A stretch of DNA of 64,000 bases from an uncultured Eggerthellaceae bacterium (GCA_947650915.1 CANSWY010000006.1:1-64000); one strand, 5' to 3'; counted from the stretch's first letter, positions 1-8,595 are shown. Translations and numbers: made by a program. The notes: generated from the sequence alone by a model not told the origin.

Positions 1-531
1 TTCCGAGGAACGTAATTTAGCCAGCAACCCCTCCGCCCGCCTGCGGTCAGGTGAGTAAGAGGAACAAGGGGGAATGTGTGCGTCCGGCTTCGTCGCTCAT
101 AACGTCGATATTGGACCCGATGAGGACGGGGATATTGGGCGAGGAACCCATTGGCCCCGTCCCCAATGGGTTGCGAAGGTCCAGATGATGGCGGAGACCA
201 TCGGAGCCTAAGGGCTCTATGCAGCCAATGCTCGAAAAGAACGAGGGCTCACGAGCATATCTGATTATTACCAACGAGGAGTAGCTTGCTGGTGATATCG
301 GCTTCTCAAAGCCTGTCCCCCGTCATGAGCCTTTGGCCATCTCGACTGGGTTTGCATCGAGCGAAGACGAGCATCGCCAGGAATTCACGCAAGAGAGACC
401 GAGCCCTTGCCTCATCAGTTGAAACGGTCGCTATCATGCAAGTCATTGGTCTCTTATCGCCCGAAATGCAATAATTCCATAGACCTTGCTTTGCTTTTAG
501 TTCCTAAATGATTTGCAAGTAGGTAGACACT
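1..531. other. Region without a convincing gene, upstream of the LuxR regulator
   Basis: No reading frame here has a good ribosome site or recognisable product. The stretch at about 33-75 resembles one at about 7841-7885 (both contain CGCCCGCCTGCGG, then CAGGTG and an AAGAG tract), so this end of the window carries copies of the repeats found after the first gene cluster. A GGGGACGGGG-type inverted repeat lies at 115-173. The remainder (about 180-480) may be decayed sequence; I see no identifiable domain in it. Confidence 0.5.
115..173. repeat. GGGGACGGGG-class inverted repeat, copy 1
   Basis: The left arm GAGGACGGGGATATTGGG and the right arm CCCATTGGCCCCGTCCCC-AATGGG can fold into a hairpin with a few mismatches. 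The copy at 7019-7102 has the same core and nearly the same left arm. This is a different sequence family from the GGGACGTCCC elements elsewhere, but it shares the GGGACG core. Confidence 0.7.
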
Positions 532-2040
532 ATGGCGCTTGGAAACAAGAATGACATATCGAAAGACATTTGGACAACCTTAGCTAACCGGTTTCCCCAT
601 ATTCGTTACATGAGTTATGCGCTTTATGGCGCTTGGATCATGAGCGTGATCTTCAGTCCGGAGATGCTTTCGTTCATGCCTCAAATAGAAGACAGGGGAT
701 TTATCCTTGGATACATTCTGTCTGGGCTTCCCCTCTCTATCTGCCTGCTGATGGCTGCGATATTCGATAGGTGTTTTGATGGGTTGCTGCATAAACAATC
801 GTTCGTTCTTGGGATGTCATTTTTGGCGTCTGCGTGCACCTTCTTGCTTGTATCCCAGATAGCGATGCCGCCCTTCTTGGGTGTCGCATGCATGATAGGA
901 ACCGGAATCGGAACAGCGTATGTGTGCCTGAGGACAGGAATCGTAACGTGCGAGCTAACAGGCACGAGGGCCCTGTTCACGCTTGGGGCCATGGCGTTGC
1001 TATCCTTTGTAATATGCTACGCAATCAAAGGGATGCCATTACCCATTAGCGCCATCGTCGTATCTGCCCTGCCTTTTGCTTCAGCCGTTACATCGCTGCT
1101 CCTCGACCCTAATTCAGAGCCAGAAGAAGACCAAGATAGCCTGATACCGCTCGACAAGCTGCCTTCGGGTTTCCTGGTCCGTCTGATGCTCGTCATATTC
1201 GTTTTCTCATTCGCTACGGGCATCGCAAGAGGCTTCGGAACGTCGCAGCCCGCTGATTCGCTTTTAGGGTTTGAACCTTTCGTGGCCTTTGTCCTCGTCA
1301 TCTCACTATTGGTTTCCATCGCCATTGTCTCCAGAAAAAGAAGCGTCAATGTTGGCGCGATCTATCTTCCGCTATGTCTCGTAATGGCCATAGCCATGCT
1401 TTTGTCTTCCATCTTCGGAAGAATAACCTCTATACAGGGGCTGATCGTTGGGTCTTTGTATGACGTATTCGTGCTGATGATTTGGTGCCTCCTATGCGAG
1501 CTGGCAGGAAGGATAAGCGTATCGCCGACCCGCATTTTCGGGTTCGGACGCTTTGCCTCTGCATTTGGAACCACTGTCGGCCAAGCACTCGCCCTTTTTG
1601 TGATTTTCTACTTTGGGGTCGAGGCGACACTTGCAACGGCGATTTGCGTTATGGCAAGCATAGTTCTGATTCTATGCTTCACCCTTGTCTTGAATGCAAA
1701 GACGATCGAGGAGGCGCTTGAATCTCTTTATATTGCTCACACGCGAAGATCCGATCAGCCTAAGGCTCGTGCTGCGTCCGTCGGCAATATTGCCGAATCG
1801 GCAAGTGATGTTTCCCTTGAGACCACATTCAGCCTGATAGGTGCGCAATACGCTCTAACGCAAAGAGAGGTCGATACCTTCTGTCTCCTTGCCCGAGGGC
1901 GCTCGGTCAACTACATTGCGGAATCTTTGGGAATAGCCAGCAATACCGCAAAGGGCTACACCAAGAACATCTACACGAAGCTCGATATTCACTCTAGGCA
2001 GGAATTGATCGATCTCGTTGAGAGCCAGCTATCAGTTTAG
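532..2040 (+). CDS. Membrane-bound LuxR-family transcriptional regulator
   Basis: This 502-residue protein combines a large membrane domain with a DNA-binding tail. Residues about 20-400 hold roughly a dozen hydrophobic segments in an MFS-like layout. The last 65 residues are a LuxR/FixJ-type helix-turn-helix, with LTQREVDTFCLLARG near residue 438 followed by IAESLGIASNTAKGY and IYTKLDIHSRQELI. Regulators of this build are abundant in Eggerthellaceae and often sit beside molybdoenzyme clusters; some are known to respond to the substrate of the adjacent reductase. It is transcribed in the same direction as the molybdoenzyme cluster beginning 182 bp downstream, so it is the obvious candidate regulator. 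The ribosome site is weak (AGGTAG). Base composition is AT-richer than most of the window. Confidence 0.9.
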   Translation: MALGNKNDISKDIWTTLANRFPHIRYMSYALYGAWIMSVIFSPEMLSFMPQIEDRGFILGYILSGLPLSICLLMAAIFDRCFDGLLHKQSFVLGMSFLASACTFLLVSQIAMPPFLGVACMIGTGIGTAYVCLRTGIVTCELTGTRALFTLGAMALLSFVICYAIKGMPLPISAIVVSALPFASAVTSLLLDPNSEPEEDQDSLIPLDKLPSGFLVRLMLVIFVFSFATGIARGFGTSQPADSLLGFEPFVAFVLVISLLVSIAIVSRKRSVNVGAIYLPLCLVMAIAMLLSSIFGRITSIQGLIVGSLYDVFVLMIWCLLCELAGRISVSPTRIFGFGRFASAFGTTVGQALALFVIFYFGVEATLATAICVMASIVLILCFTLVLNAKTIEEALESLYIAHTRRSDQPKARAASVGNIAESASDVSLETTFSLIGAQYALTQREVDTFCLLARGRSVNYIAESLGIASNTAKGYTKNIYTKLDIHSRQELIDLVESQLSV

Positions 2041-2222
2041 CGGTCAGCCCTTTATATCTTTCCCCACCCCTAATGGGGGGTATTTGCCTCTATTCGCCCT
2101 GCTAGAATCTATTTTTCTGAGAACAGCCCATAACGGGTCTACCTGCGTCCCCCAAGTCTTTTTACTCTCTTCATCAAGGTGGAGTTTTACCTCCGCAGAA
2201 ACGCGAAGAAAGGGGGAGCGAA
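2041..2222 (+). promoter_or_regulatory. Probable control region of the molybdoenzyme operon
   Basis: This 182-bp gap follows the regulator and precedes the molybdoenzyme. It contains a short GC-rich inverted repeat (CCACCCC-TAAT-GGGGGGT, 2064-2081) that could end the regulator transcript or bind protein, and an AT-rich stretch at 2100-2165. The ribosome site AAGGGGGAG precedes the ATG at 2223. No clear -35/-10 pair was found, which would fit an activator-dependent promoter. Confidence 0.4.
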
Positions 2223-4526
2223 ATGGCGGAAACAAAAACATTCGTTACCGAAGAAGACGGGGTCGTAAAAGTACGAACCTGCGCGTGGTCGCCTCCGGGA
2301 GACCATCCTGTCGGATGCGGCATGTTCATCCATGTGAAGGATGGCAAGATCGTGAAGGTCGAGGGCGATCCTGATCATCCGATCACTCAAGGCAGACTTT
2401 GCCCAAGATGCATTGCTCTTGACGAAGTCGTCTACCACAAGGATAGGCTGCTTTCCCCGATGGTCCGCAAGAGGGAAGATCGCGGCCGCGACACTTGGGA
2501 AAAGATCTCGTGGGATGAGGCCTATGACATCCTTGAGGAAAAGATTCGCGAGATTCAAAAAGAGTACGGTGCCGAGGCAATCTTTACGCTGACCGGCACG
2601 GGCCGTGAATCCACTCTGTATGCTCCGGTCTACGGCCCGGCAATCATGGACACTCCGAATGGTGCGAGCACGTACGCTTTCAGTGGCGAGGCATGCTACG
2701 GTCCGCGTGCTACGATCTCGAACTATTTGCTTGGTGCTGGCGTTCCCGAGATCGACTTCGCTCAGTTCTTCCCGGATCGTTACGACAATCCTGAGTTCGA
2801 AGTGCCTAAGTACATCATGGTGTGGGGTAAAGACCCGCTTTATTCGAGCCCGGATGGATTCTTTGGACACAGCATCATCGATCTCATGAAGCGCGGATCA
2901 AAGATCATCACCGTTGACCCGCGTCTTACGTGGCTGGGCGCTCACGCTGAGTATCATCTCCAGCTTCGACCTGGCACGGATGCGGCGGTTGGCCTCGGAT
3001 TCTTGAATGTCATTATCCAGGAGGACCTCTATGACCAGGAGTTCGTTGAGAAATGGTGCTATGGCTTTGAGGAGCTGGCTGAAGCGTGCAAGCCTTGGAC
3101 TCCTGAGCGCGTGAAGGAGGTCTCGTGGGTTGAGCCCGACCAGCTCGTGGGCGCCGCAAGGGCATTTGCGACCAACGCGCCGTCTACGGCAACATGGGGC
3201 GTTGCCCTTGACCAATCCAAGCAATCGACTCAAGGCGCTCAGTGCTTCCTGGCGATCTGCGCGATCTGCGGTTATCTGGACGTTCCGGGTGGTGTCACCA
3301 TTACCAACCCGACGAGCTTCATCGGGCAGTGGCGCTATGACATGGGCGATACGCTCTCCGAGGGAATGGATGAGAAGCATATCGTCGATCCGACTGGGAA
3401 GTATGCGCTGTTCAATGCTGGAGCCGCAATGGGCGGCGTCCAGGGCGACACTCTCTTGAATTGGCTTGAAGGAATGTACAAAGACGACCCCAGCTACTAT
3501 GACCTGCGGATGTGCTGGATCATCGGCAACAATCCTCTTGCCTGCATGGCCGATCAGCCCAAACGCTGGTATGAGGCGATGAAAGACCTCGATTTCATCG
3601 TTGCCCAAGACATCTTCATGACGCCCACCATCATGGCTTTGGCCGATCTCGTCCTGCCGCTTTCAACCTTCGCCGAACACAATGGGCTAGTTACCCCAAA
3701 TTATGGCCGCAATCAGCATTTCGTCGGCGCCATGAATACGGCCGTTGAGAATCCCAACACGAAAAGCGATCTTGAGATTCTCGTTGATATGGGCAAGCGC
3801 ATGCGTCCTGAGCTCTGGGAGCAGTTTGCAGACGTGGATGACTTCTTCGACCAGAAGCTCAAGGAGAACTACGGCTACGGGTTGGAGGAGCTGAGAGAGA
3901 AGTCAGTCATCCAGCCTGGTTACGAGTACCGCAAGTACGAGAAGGGCGGCTTCCGTCCCGACGGGCAGCCAGGCTTTTATACACCTACCGGCCTCATAGA
4001 ACTCTACTCTACGGTGCTTGAGTCATATGGCGAGAAGCCGGTGCCTTACTTTGAGGAGCCTGAATACAGCCCCGTCTCGCAAGCGGGCGCAGTGGCGGAT
4101 GAGTATCCCCTGGTCTACACGACGGGCGGACGCCACATCAGCATGTTCCATTCGGAGCATCGCCAGATCCCCTCACTTCGCGCCCTTCATCCCGATCCTC
4201 TCGTAACGATCAATCCTGCAACGGCAGAGAAGTATGGCATTCAGCAAGGCGATTGGGTTCGTGTTACCACGCCGTTGGGTGAATGTACGCAGAAGGCGAA
4301 CCTGACCAATGAGGTCAATGAGAAGACCATCCATCTTGAGCATGCCTGGTGGTTCCCCGAGCAGGATGGCGAAGCTCCCAATCTTTACGGCGTCTTCGAT
4401 GCGAACCCGAACAACATCATGCCCCATGAGAGCGTGAGCGTGACGGGTTACGGCGCTCCTTACAAGAACGGTATCTGCCGCATCGAGCGCGTATCTGGCC
4501 TTAAGGGAAATGGAGGTGAGCAGTAA
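2223..4526 (+). CDS. Molybdopterin-dependent oxidoreductase catalytic subunit (catechol-dehydroxylase/transhydroxylase-like)
   Basis: This 767-residue protein belongs to the DMSO-reductase superfamily that carries bis-molybdopterin guanine dinucleotide. The N-terminus has cysteines C20, C32, C60 and C63 around the sequence SPPGDHPVGCG and GRLCPRC, followed by the family signature WEKISWDEA near residue 96. C158 in EACYGPR lies where a metal ligand could sit. The C-terminal molybdopterin-binding domain begins around residue 620 (VYTTGGRHISMFHSEHR). There is no twin-arginine signal, so it should act in the cytoplasm. The next gene, overlapping by TAATG, is its Fe-S partner, and an MFS carrier ends the cluster. 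Soluble catalytic subunit, small Fe-S subunit and MFS carrier are the arrangement of the catechol dehydroxylases of gut Eggerthellaceae. The substrate cannot be read from sequence. D27 may occupy a position that is cysteine in related enzymes. Confidence 0.85.
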   Translation: MAETKTFVTEEDGVVKVRTCAWSPPGDHPVGCGMFIHVKDGKIVKVEGDPDHPITQGRLCPRCIALDEVVYHKDRLLSPMVRKREDRGRDTWEKISWDEAYDILEEKIREIQKEYGAEAIFTLTGTGRESTLYAPVYGPAIMDTPNGASTYAFSGEACYGPRATISNYLLGAGVPEIDFAQFFPDRYDNPEFEVPKYIMVWGKDPLYSSPDGFFGHSIIDLMKRGSKIITVDPRLTWLGAHAEYHLQLRPGTDAAVGLGFLNVIIQEDLYDQEFVEKWCYGFEELAEACKPWTPERVKEVSWVEPDQLVGAARAFATNAPSTATWGVALDQSKQSTQGAQCFLAICAICGYLDVPGGVTITNPTSFIGQWRYDMGDTLSEGMDEKHIVDPTGKYALFNAGAAMGGVQGDTLLNWLEGMYKDDPSYYDLRMCWIIGNNPLACMADQPKRWYEAMKDLDFIVAQDIFMTPTIMALADLVLPLSTFAEHNGLVTPNYGRNQHFVGAMNTAVENPNTKSDLEILVDMGKRMRPELWEQFADVDDFFDQKLKENYGYGLEELREKSVIQPGYEYRKYEKGGFRPDGQPGFYTPTGLIELYSTVLESYGEKPVPYFEEPEYSPVSQAGAVADEYPLVYTTGGRHISMFHSEHRQIPSLRALHPDPLVTINPATAEKYGIQQGDWVRVTTPLGECTQKANLTNEVNEKTIHLEHAWWFPEQDGEAPNLYGVFDANPNNIMPHESVSVTGYGAPYKNGICRIERVSGLKGNGGEQ

Positions 4527-4855
4527 TGCATGCAATGATCATCGATTACGGTTACTGCACTGGTTGCGATGCTTGCGTCGTCTCATGCGCCAAAGAACAT
4601 GATCTTGGCAAAGACGAATGGGGCATCAAGGTAAACCAGATAGGCCCGGCCAAGATCGAGAGCAAATGGGAGTGGGACTATCTTCCGACACCTTCAAGGG
4701 CTTGCGATCTTTGTGCAGGGCGTCGCGCAGAAGGCAAGAAGCCATTGTGCGAGCTGCATTGCCTTGCCAACGTCATTCAGATCGTCCCACTCGATGAGGT
4801 GGAATCCACGATGGAAAAGCTTGGCAAGCATAAGACCGTTTGCTACATCCCCTAG
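4526..4855 (+). CDS. Small ferredoxin-like electron-transfer subunit (two [4Fe-4S] clusters)
   Basis: This 109-residue protein carries electrons to the molybdoenzyme encoded just upstream. Cysteines fall in two sets: C11, C14, C17 and C21 (CTGCDACVVSC), then C60, C63, C75 and C79, enough for two [4Fe-4S] clusters. It is much shorter than the three- or four-cluster subunits of DMSO reductases, and resembles the minimal Fe-S partners of soluble dehydroxylases and transhydroxylases. The start codon overlaps the upstream stop (TAATG), so translation is probably coupled. No signal peptide is present. Confidence 0.85.
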   Translation: MHAMIIDYGYCTGCDACVVSCAKEHDLGKDEWGIKVNQIGPAKIESKWEWDYLPTPSRACDLCAGRRAEGKKPLCELHCLANVIQIVPLDEVESTMEKLGKHKTVCYIP

Positions 4856-4882
4856 AGAACACCACACAAGAAAGGTCGCGAG

Positions 4883-5308
4883 ATGTTCGGACATCAACGA
4901 GGGTTCACCACTGTCCCAGATATCGAGCAGTACAAGAAGATGCAATGGTCGTTCCTCTGCAACATCAAGATGCGCTGGGAGTACGACGGACTAGCTAACG
5001 CGTTCAGGAACAAAGGCATCTACTTGTACGGGAAGGACAACGGAACCATGAGGATGAACAATCCCATTTTCGGAATCCTCATAGCCCCGCATCGCGATCG
5101 AAACTATGGAGTAGACATCTATGTTCCCGTAGATAGAAAGGCGGAGGCGCTTCGGATCTACGAGAACAAGGATGCGCTCAAGCTGGCTGCTGAATCGGAG
5201 GCTCTGGAAGGCGAAGCGCATCACAGGGCTTTCGATGAAGCCGTTTTGGCCCAAAGGGCAGAGCGCAAGAGCAGAAAGAAGCGATTCTTCGCAAGCGCGC
5301 CAGCATAA
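4883..5308 (+). CDS. Uncharacterised protein of the molybdoenzyme operon
   Basis: I do not recognise this 141-residue protein. It is soluble, with a mixed N-terminal half rich in aromatic residues (WSFLCNIKMRWEYDGLANAF near residue 23) and a charged, probably helical C-terminus ending in a lysine/arginine cluster (ERKSRKKR). It has an AAAGG ribosome site, begins 27 bp after the Fe-S subunit and ends 81 bp before the MFS start, so it is almost certainly cotranscribed. Its position suggests an accessory role in assembly or substrate handling; that is inference only. Confidence 0.75.
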   Translation: MFGHQRGFTTVPDIEQYKKMQWSFLCNIKMRWEYDGLANAFRNKGIYLYGKDNGTMRMNNPIFGILIAPHRDRNYGVDIYVPVDRKAEALRIYENKDALKLAAESEALEGEAHHRAFDEAVLAQRAERKSRKKRFFASAPA

Positions 5309-5389
5309 CAGCTTCCCCGCATGCCTCTCAGCCAGCATGCGGGGAATATCCAGGACGAAACCTTCTCGTCCTCAGAAGAAAGGAGCAAC

Positions 5390-6715
5390 ATGCTTCAGAC
5401 AGTCGAAGATGCCTCTCCCAAGAAGAAAGGCGTCATCCATTATGCTTTTATAATCTGCCTTGGCGGCTTCCTCACGCAGGCAATCGTGTTGAGCTGCCAG
5501 AGGCTCCCCTCGGTAACCCTTGAGCCCATTCGAGAGACCTTGGGCGTTGGATATGCCGAGGTCGGTCTCATCACTTCGATCTTCATGATCTTCTACGCGG
5601 GCTTATCCATCGTATGGGGCATGCTGGGTGACCGCATCGGAACTCGCAGGGCTCTCACGCTCTCTTGCGGCCTCGCCTCTATCGGAACAATTCTATTCGG
5701 CCTGTTCGCGAAGCTGGGCCTTATCGTGGCTATCGTAACTTGGTCCATTGCGGGCATTGGCTGTGCAGGACTGCTCATGGCCATTCTCCCGAAGATCGTC
5801 TCGCGTTGGTTCGCTCCTGACCGTCGTGGTTTCGGCATGAGCCTCATCACCCCTGGTGCCAATTTCTCGGCCATCATACTCGGCATCGTTGCCCCCATTG
5901 TGGTCACTTCGATGGGCTGGGAAGGCGCCTATCTCATCTTCGGTGCAGCATTCGCAGCCATTACCATCTTCGTTGCCGTGTTCTTCAGGGAGGGGCCCGA
6001 GGATATGGGCCTGCGCCCGTTCGGTGCGCCTGAAGGTACTCAGAGCGCTCCTTCTCCCAATGTGGTGAAGGAAGAGATCGCAGAAGCTAGGCTTTCTGCA
6101 GGTGAAGCCCTCAGGCGTGTCCTCAAGATGCCGATATCTTATCGCTTCGGTTTGTTCTACATCATCTATCAGGTTGGGTACATGGCTGCAACTCAGTATT
6201 ACGTAGCCTCTATTCAGTCTGCAGGTTTTGACCTTGGCGCTGCCAGTTTGGCTATCACGTGGGGCGGCATCCTCACCATCATCTGTGAGCTGATCCTGGG
6301 TTCTTTGTCTGATCGTTTGGAGCGCAAGAACATCATCGCGGTCGTCGTCGCCCTCTCAGGTATCTTCGGGTTTGGATACTTCCTGTATCTCACAAACGTT
6401 GCCGAGCCATCCCTCATGATTTGCTATGTGTTCGTAGCGCTCATCTCAGCTACTACTGGCGTCATCACAGTCATCATGACCGCATCTGGCGAATACTATG
6501 AGGAGGACGTTCGCGCGACGGGTACTGGCTTTATTGGCACAGTGAATCTCATCGGCCGCTATGCTGGTCCTTGGGTTGCCGGTATGGTCATCGATGCAAC
6601 AGGAGTCGTAGGCAATTCTTTCGCAATCGTCGGCGTCTTCATGGTTATCGCCGCCATTGTCGCCTTCACTTTCCCAAAGACTCGCGAGGAGAAGGCAGGT
6701 AAGAAAGCCGTTTAA
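5390..6715 (+). CDS. MFS transporter of the molybdoenzyme cluster
   Basis: This is a 441-residue major facilitator with twelve predicted membrane helices. The loop between helices 2 and 3 carries a family motif, GMLGDRIGTRRALTL. The ATG at 5390 is preferred over an in-frame upstream start because AAAGGAG stands six bases before it. It closes the regulator/reductase/Fe-S cluster and probably imports the substrate of the cytoplasmic enzyme or exchanges it for product. A strong terminator follows at 6770-6823. Confidence 0.88.
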   Translation: MLQTVEDASPKKKGVIHYAFIICLGGFLTQAIVLSCQRLPSVTLEPIRETLGVGYAEVGLITSIFMIFYAGLSIVWGMLGDRIGTRRALTLSCGLASIGTILFGLFAKLGLIVAIVTWSIAGIGCAGLLMAILPKIVSRWFAPDRRGFGMSLITPGANFSAIILGIVAPIVVTSMGWEGAYLIFGAAFAAITIFVAVFFREGPEDMGLRPFGAPEGTQSAPSPNVVKEEIAEARLSAGEALRRVLKMPISYRFGLFYIIYQVGYMAATQYYVASIQSAGFDLGAASLAITWGGILTIICELILGSLSDRLERKNIIAVVVALSGIFGFGYFLYLTNVAEPSLMICYVFVALISATTGVITVIMTASGEYYEEDVRATGTGFIGTVNLIGRYAGPWVAGMVIDATGVVGNSFAIVGVFMVIAAIVAFTFPKTREEKAGKKAV

Positions 6716-6769
6716 TTTTCGCCAACTCCGGTTTCGTAGATCATTCCCCTAGAGATTTACGAGCTACTC

Positions 6770-6823
6770 GCCATGCCCCAATGCCATTCTTCGTCACTCG
6801 TGGTCTTGGGGTATGGCCTTTTT
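6770..6823 (+). terminator. Rho-independent terminator of the molybdoenzyme operon
   Basis: A fully paired 12-bp stem (GCCATGCCCCAA with TTGGGGTATGGC, one G-U pair), a loop of 24 nt and a T-rich tail (CTTTTT) follow the MFS stop by 54 bp. Confidence 0.85.
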
Positions 6824-7018
6824 CATCGCCACCGAAAACGGAATCGCGAGCATTTATCCGCAGGAGCAACGAGGGGCCCTATCGCGCCAAAGGGGAGTGC
6901 GTGAGCGGCTGTACCGGGCCCATGGGCCACCTGTTCGACGATGCGCCGACCGTCCACTGCAACGAGGAGGACAAACTCTTCGAACAGACAACACAGAGCA
7001 TGACAGCACGACCCGATG

Positions 7019-7102
7019 GACCCATTGGGGACGGGGATATTGGGCGCAGGGCGACGCTCCGGTTCCCTATTTCCAACCCAATGGCCCCATCCCCAATGGG
7101 TT
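7019..7102. repeat. GGGGACGGGG-class inverted repeat, copy 2
   Basis: Left arm ACCCATTGGGGACGGGG and the right arm ending in CCATCCCCAATGGGT pair over about 24 bp with three mismatches around a loop of about 30 bp. The left arm and its flank (ACCCGATG upstream, GATATTGGGC downstream) match copy 1 at 115-173. It lies in a 1.1-kb gene-free stretch. Confidence 0.8.
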
Positions 7103-7166
7103 CCAATCTTTGCCTCCGCTCCCTTGCCATTGCACTCCGTCTATTGCGCTGCATTTGAAGAGAGCT

Positions 7167-7228
7167 CATGACATCTGGACCGTCCCCTGTCATGGTCCAT
7201 GACATCTGGACCGTCCCCTGTCATGGTC
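7167..7228. repeat. Perfect 31-bp tandem duplication with an internal dyad
   Basis: Two identical 31-bp units stand head to tail. Each carries CATGACA at one end and TGTCATG at the other around GGACCGTCCCC. The same ACCGTCCCC core recurs at 7892-7900 and 26420-26428. Cores of this GGGGACGGT type are common in dispersed REP-like repeats of many bacteria. Confidence 0.85.
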
Positions 7229-7254
7229 CGGAGGTCACGAATCCTCCGTCCCTT

Positions 7255-7600
7255 TGTGACCTTCGCCGCGTTGCCGCGCGGGGGCCGCAGGCCTCCCGCG
7301 CACGCGGCGCTCCCCCGCAGCAAGCCGGACCCAGCAACAGCCGAAGGCAACGATGCGCCCGGCTCAAGGGCGCTGCGCGCGAACGCGCGCTGAAGCCCGC
7401 GAATGAATGCAGCGGCCGAAGGCCGCGACGGTCGCCCGCACAGCGGGCGACCGGCACACGCGAAGCGCGCACGGGCGGTGCGCACCCCCGACGGGCGGCG
7501 GAGCCGCCCATTTCAAAACAGCGGTGCGCGAGCACCGCGGCAGGCGCGCCCGCAGGGAGCGCCTGGCACAAGGGTGCCGCCGGCCGTGCGCCAGAGATAA
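7255..7600. other. Array of consecutive GC-rich hairpins
   Basis: This gene-free, extremely GC-rich stretch is made almost entirely of short perfect stems of different sequence. Examples are GCGCGGG/CCCGCGC enclosing GGCC/GGCC (about 7277-7303), GCGGCCGAAGGCCGC (7412-7426), GTCGCCCG/CGGGCGAC (7431-7451), GCGCAC/GTGCGC, GGGCGGCGGAGCCGCCC, GCGGTGC/GCACCGC and GGCGC/GCGCC. About ten follow one another within 350 bp. No protein reading frame is convincing. It could be a structured RNA, a repeat graveyard or a replication-stalling sequence. Confidence 0.6.
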
Positions 7601-7623
7601 AAGTCATAACCCAGTGCGCTCGG

Positions 7624-7720
7624 CATGTGCAAAAGGGACGTTCCAAATTGCACATAGAAGAAGTTCATGCGCACTGGGAGGCTTTCCTATGTGCAATTTG
7701 GGACGTCCCTTTTGCACATG
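7624..7720. repeat. REPIN-type palindromic element R1
   Basis: Inverted arms (CATGTGCAAAAGGGACGTTCC... and ...GGGACGTCCCTTTTGCACATG, each cut short here) enclose a loop containing GCGCACTGGGAG. It is the first of 21 full copies in the window. Left arm has GTTCC where the right-arm complement has GTCCC, the usual polarity. Confidence 0.95.
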
Positions 7721-7726
7721 CATGGA

Positions 7727-7912
7727 GCAGGCGGGCGGCGTGCGTTGAGCCGAATTGAGCCAAAGGAGGTGAGAAATCCACTTCGCCGCGCTCTTCGACG
7801 AAGTCAGTTCGAACCGACGACGCGATGAGGCGAAATGCATGCCGCCCGCCTGCGGCCAGGTGCGGAAGAGTGGCAAGGAATGACACACAGAACCGTCCCC
7901 TGTGCTGATTCC
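7727..7912. repeat. 17-bp inverted repeat and GGGGACGGT motif before the hemolysin III gene
   Basis: GCAGGCGGGCGGC-GTGC (7727-7743) is repeated inverted, one base different, at 7837-7853, with about 90 bp between. The right copy and its flank resemble bases 33-75 of the window. A separate dyad, CACAG-AACCGTCCCC-TGTG (about 7885-7904), belongs to the GGGGACGGT class. No gene is visible in the interval. Confidence 0.6.
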
Positions 7913-7914
7913 GG

Positions 7915-8595
7915 TCAGATCACGAAGAGGTAGATGGAGAAGAACTGCAGGATGGAACCGGCCAGGACGAACACGTGGAACACCGAATGCATGAACTTCA
8001 CGCGCTTCAGCACGTAGAACACCGCCCCCAGCGTGTAGCTCAGGCCACCGGCCAGGAGAAGCCAGAAGCCCGCGGGTTCCAGCGCGCCGTACAGCGCAGG
8101 CAGATACGCCACGATGCACCAGCCCATCACCACGTAGATGACGGCCGACACCCAGCGCGGACGGAACGTCCAGAACGCCTCGCAGGCAACGCCCGCCAGC
8201 GCCATGGCCCACACCACCAGAAACAGCCAGAAGCCGCCGAACGGCAGCAGCGTGACCAGGCAGTAAGGCGTGTACGTGCCCGCGATGAGCAGGTAGATGC
8301 AACTGTGGTCCAGCACCTTGAACACGCGTTTCGCGCCTTCGTGCGCCAGCGCGTGATACAGGGTGGACATCAGGTACTCCACCAAAAGCGCTATCCCGAA
8401 GAAGAGCGCAGACAACAGCAGCAGCCCGCCGCCGTCCATGACGGATTTCACGATCAGCAACACCAGCGCCGCCACGGAAAGCCCTGCGCCGATGCCATGG
8501 GTGATGGCGTTCGCGATCTCCTCGCCCAGCGTGTATTCGCGCACCGCACGCTTCTTCGTGGGCACGCGTCCCGCGGTTCCGCTCCGCACGTTCAT
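7915..8595 (-). CDS. Hemolysin III family membrane protein
   Basis: This 226-residue protein has seven predicted membrane helices and the family hallmarks: ANAITHGIGAGLS near residue 29, MSTLYHAL near residue 75, DHSCIYLLIAGTYTP near residue 93 and a final segment with a conserved histidine (VFHVFVLAG). Conserved histidines and the SxxxD pattern relate it to the progestin/adipoQ receptor and alkaline-ceramidase superfamily, suggesting a zinc-dependent lipid hydrolase; the haemolytic role is not general. The AAGGAGG ribosome site stands seven bases before the ATG. It is divergent from the next gene, with a 95-bp shared control region. Confidence 0.9.
   Translation of the reverse strand: MNVRSGTAGRVPTKKRAVREYTLGEEIANAITHGIGAGLSVAALVLLIVKSVMDGGGLLLLSALFFGIALLVEYLMSTLYHALAHEGAKRVFKVLDHSCIYLLIAGTYTPYCLVTLLPFGGFWLFLVVWAMALAGVACEAFWTFRPRWVSAVIYVVMGWCIVAYLPALYGALEPAGFWLLLAGGLSYTLGAVFYVLKRVKFMHSVFHVFVLAGSILQFFSIYLFVI

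Noticed and set aside
47-274. Minus-strand frame of 75 codons at the window start
   Set aside because: It crosses the 115-173 inverted repeat, has no ribosome site and no recognisable domain.
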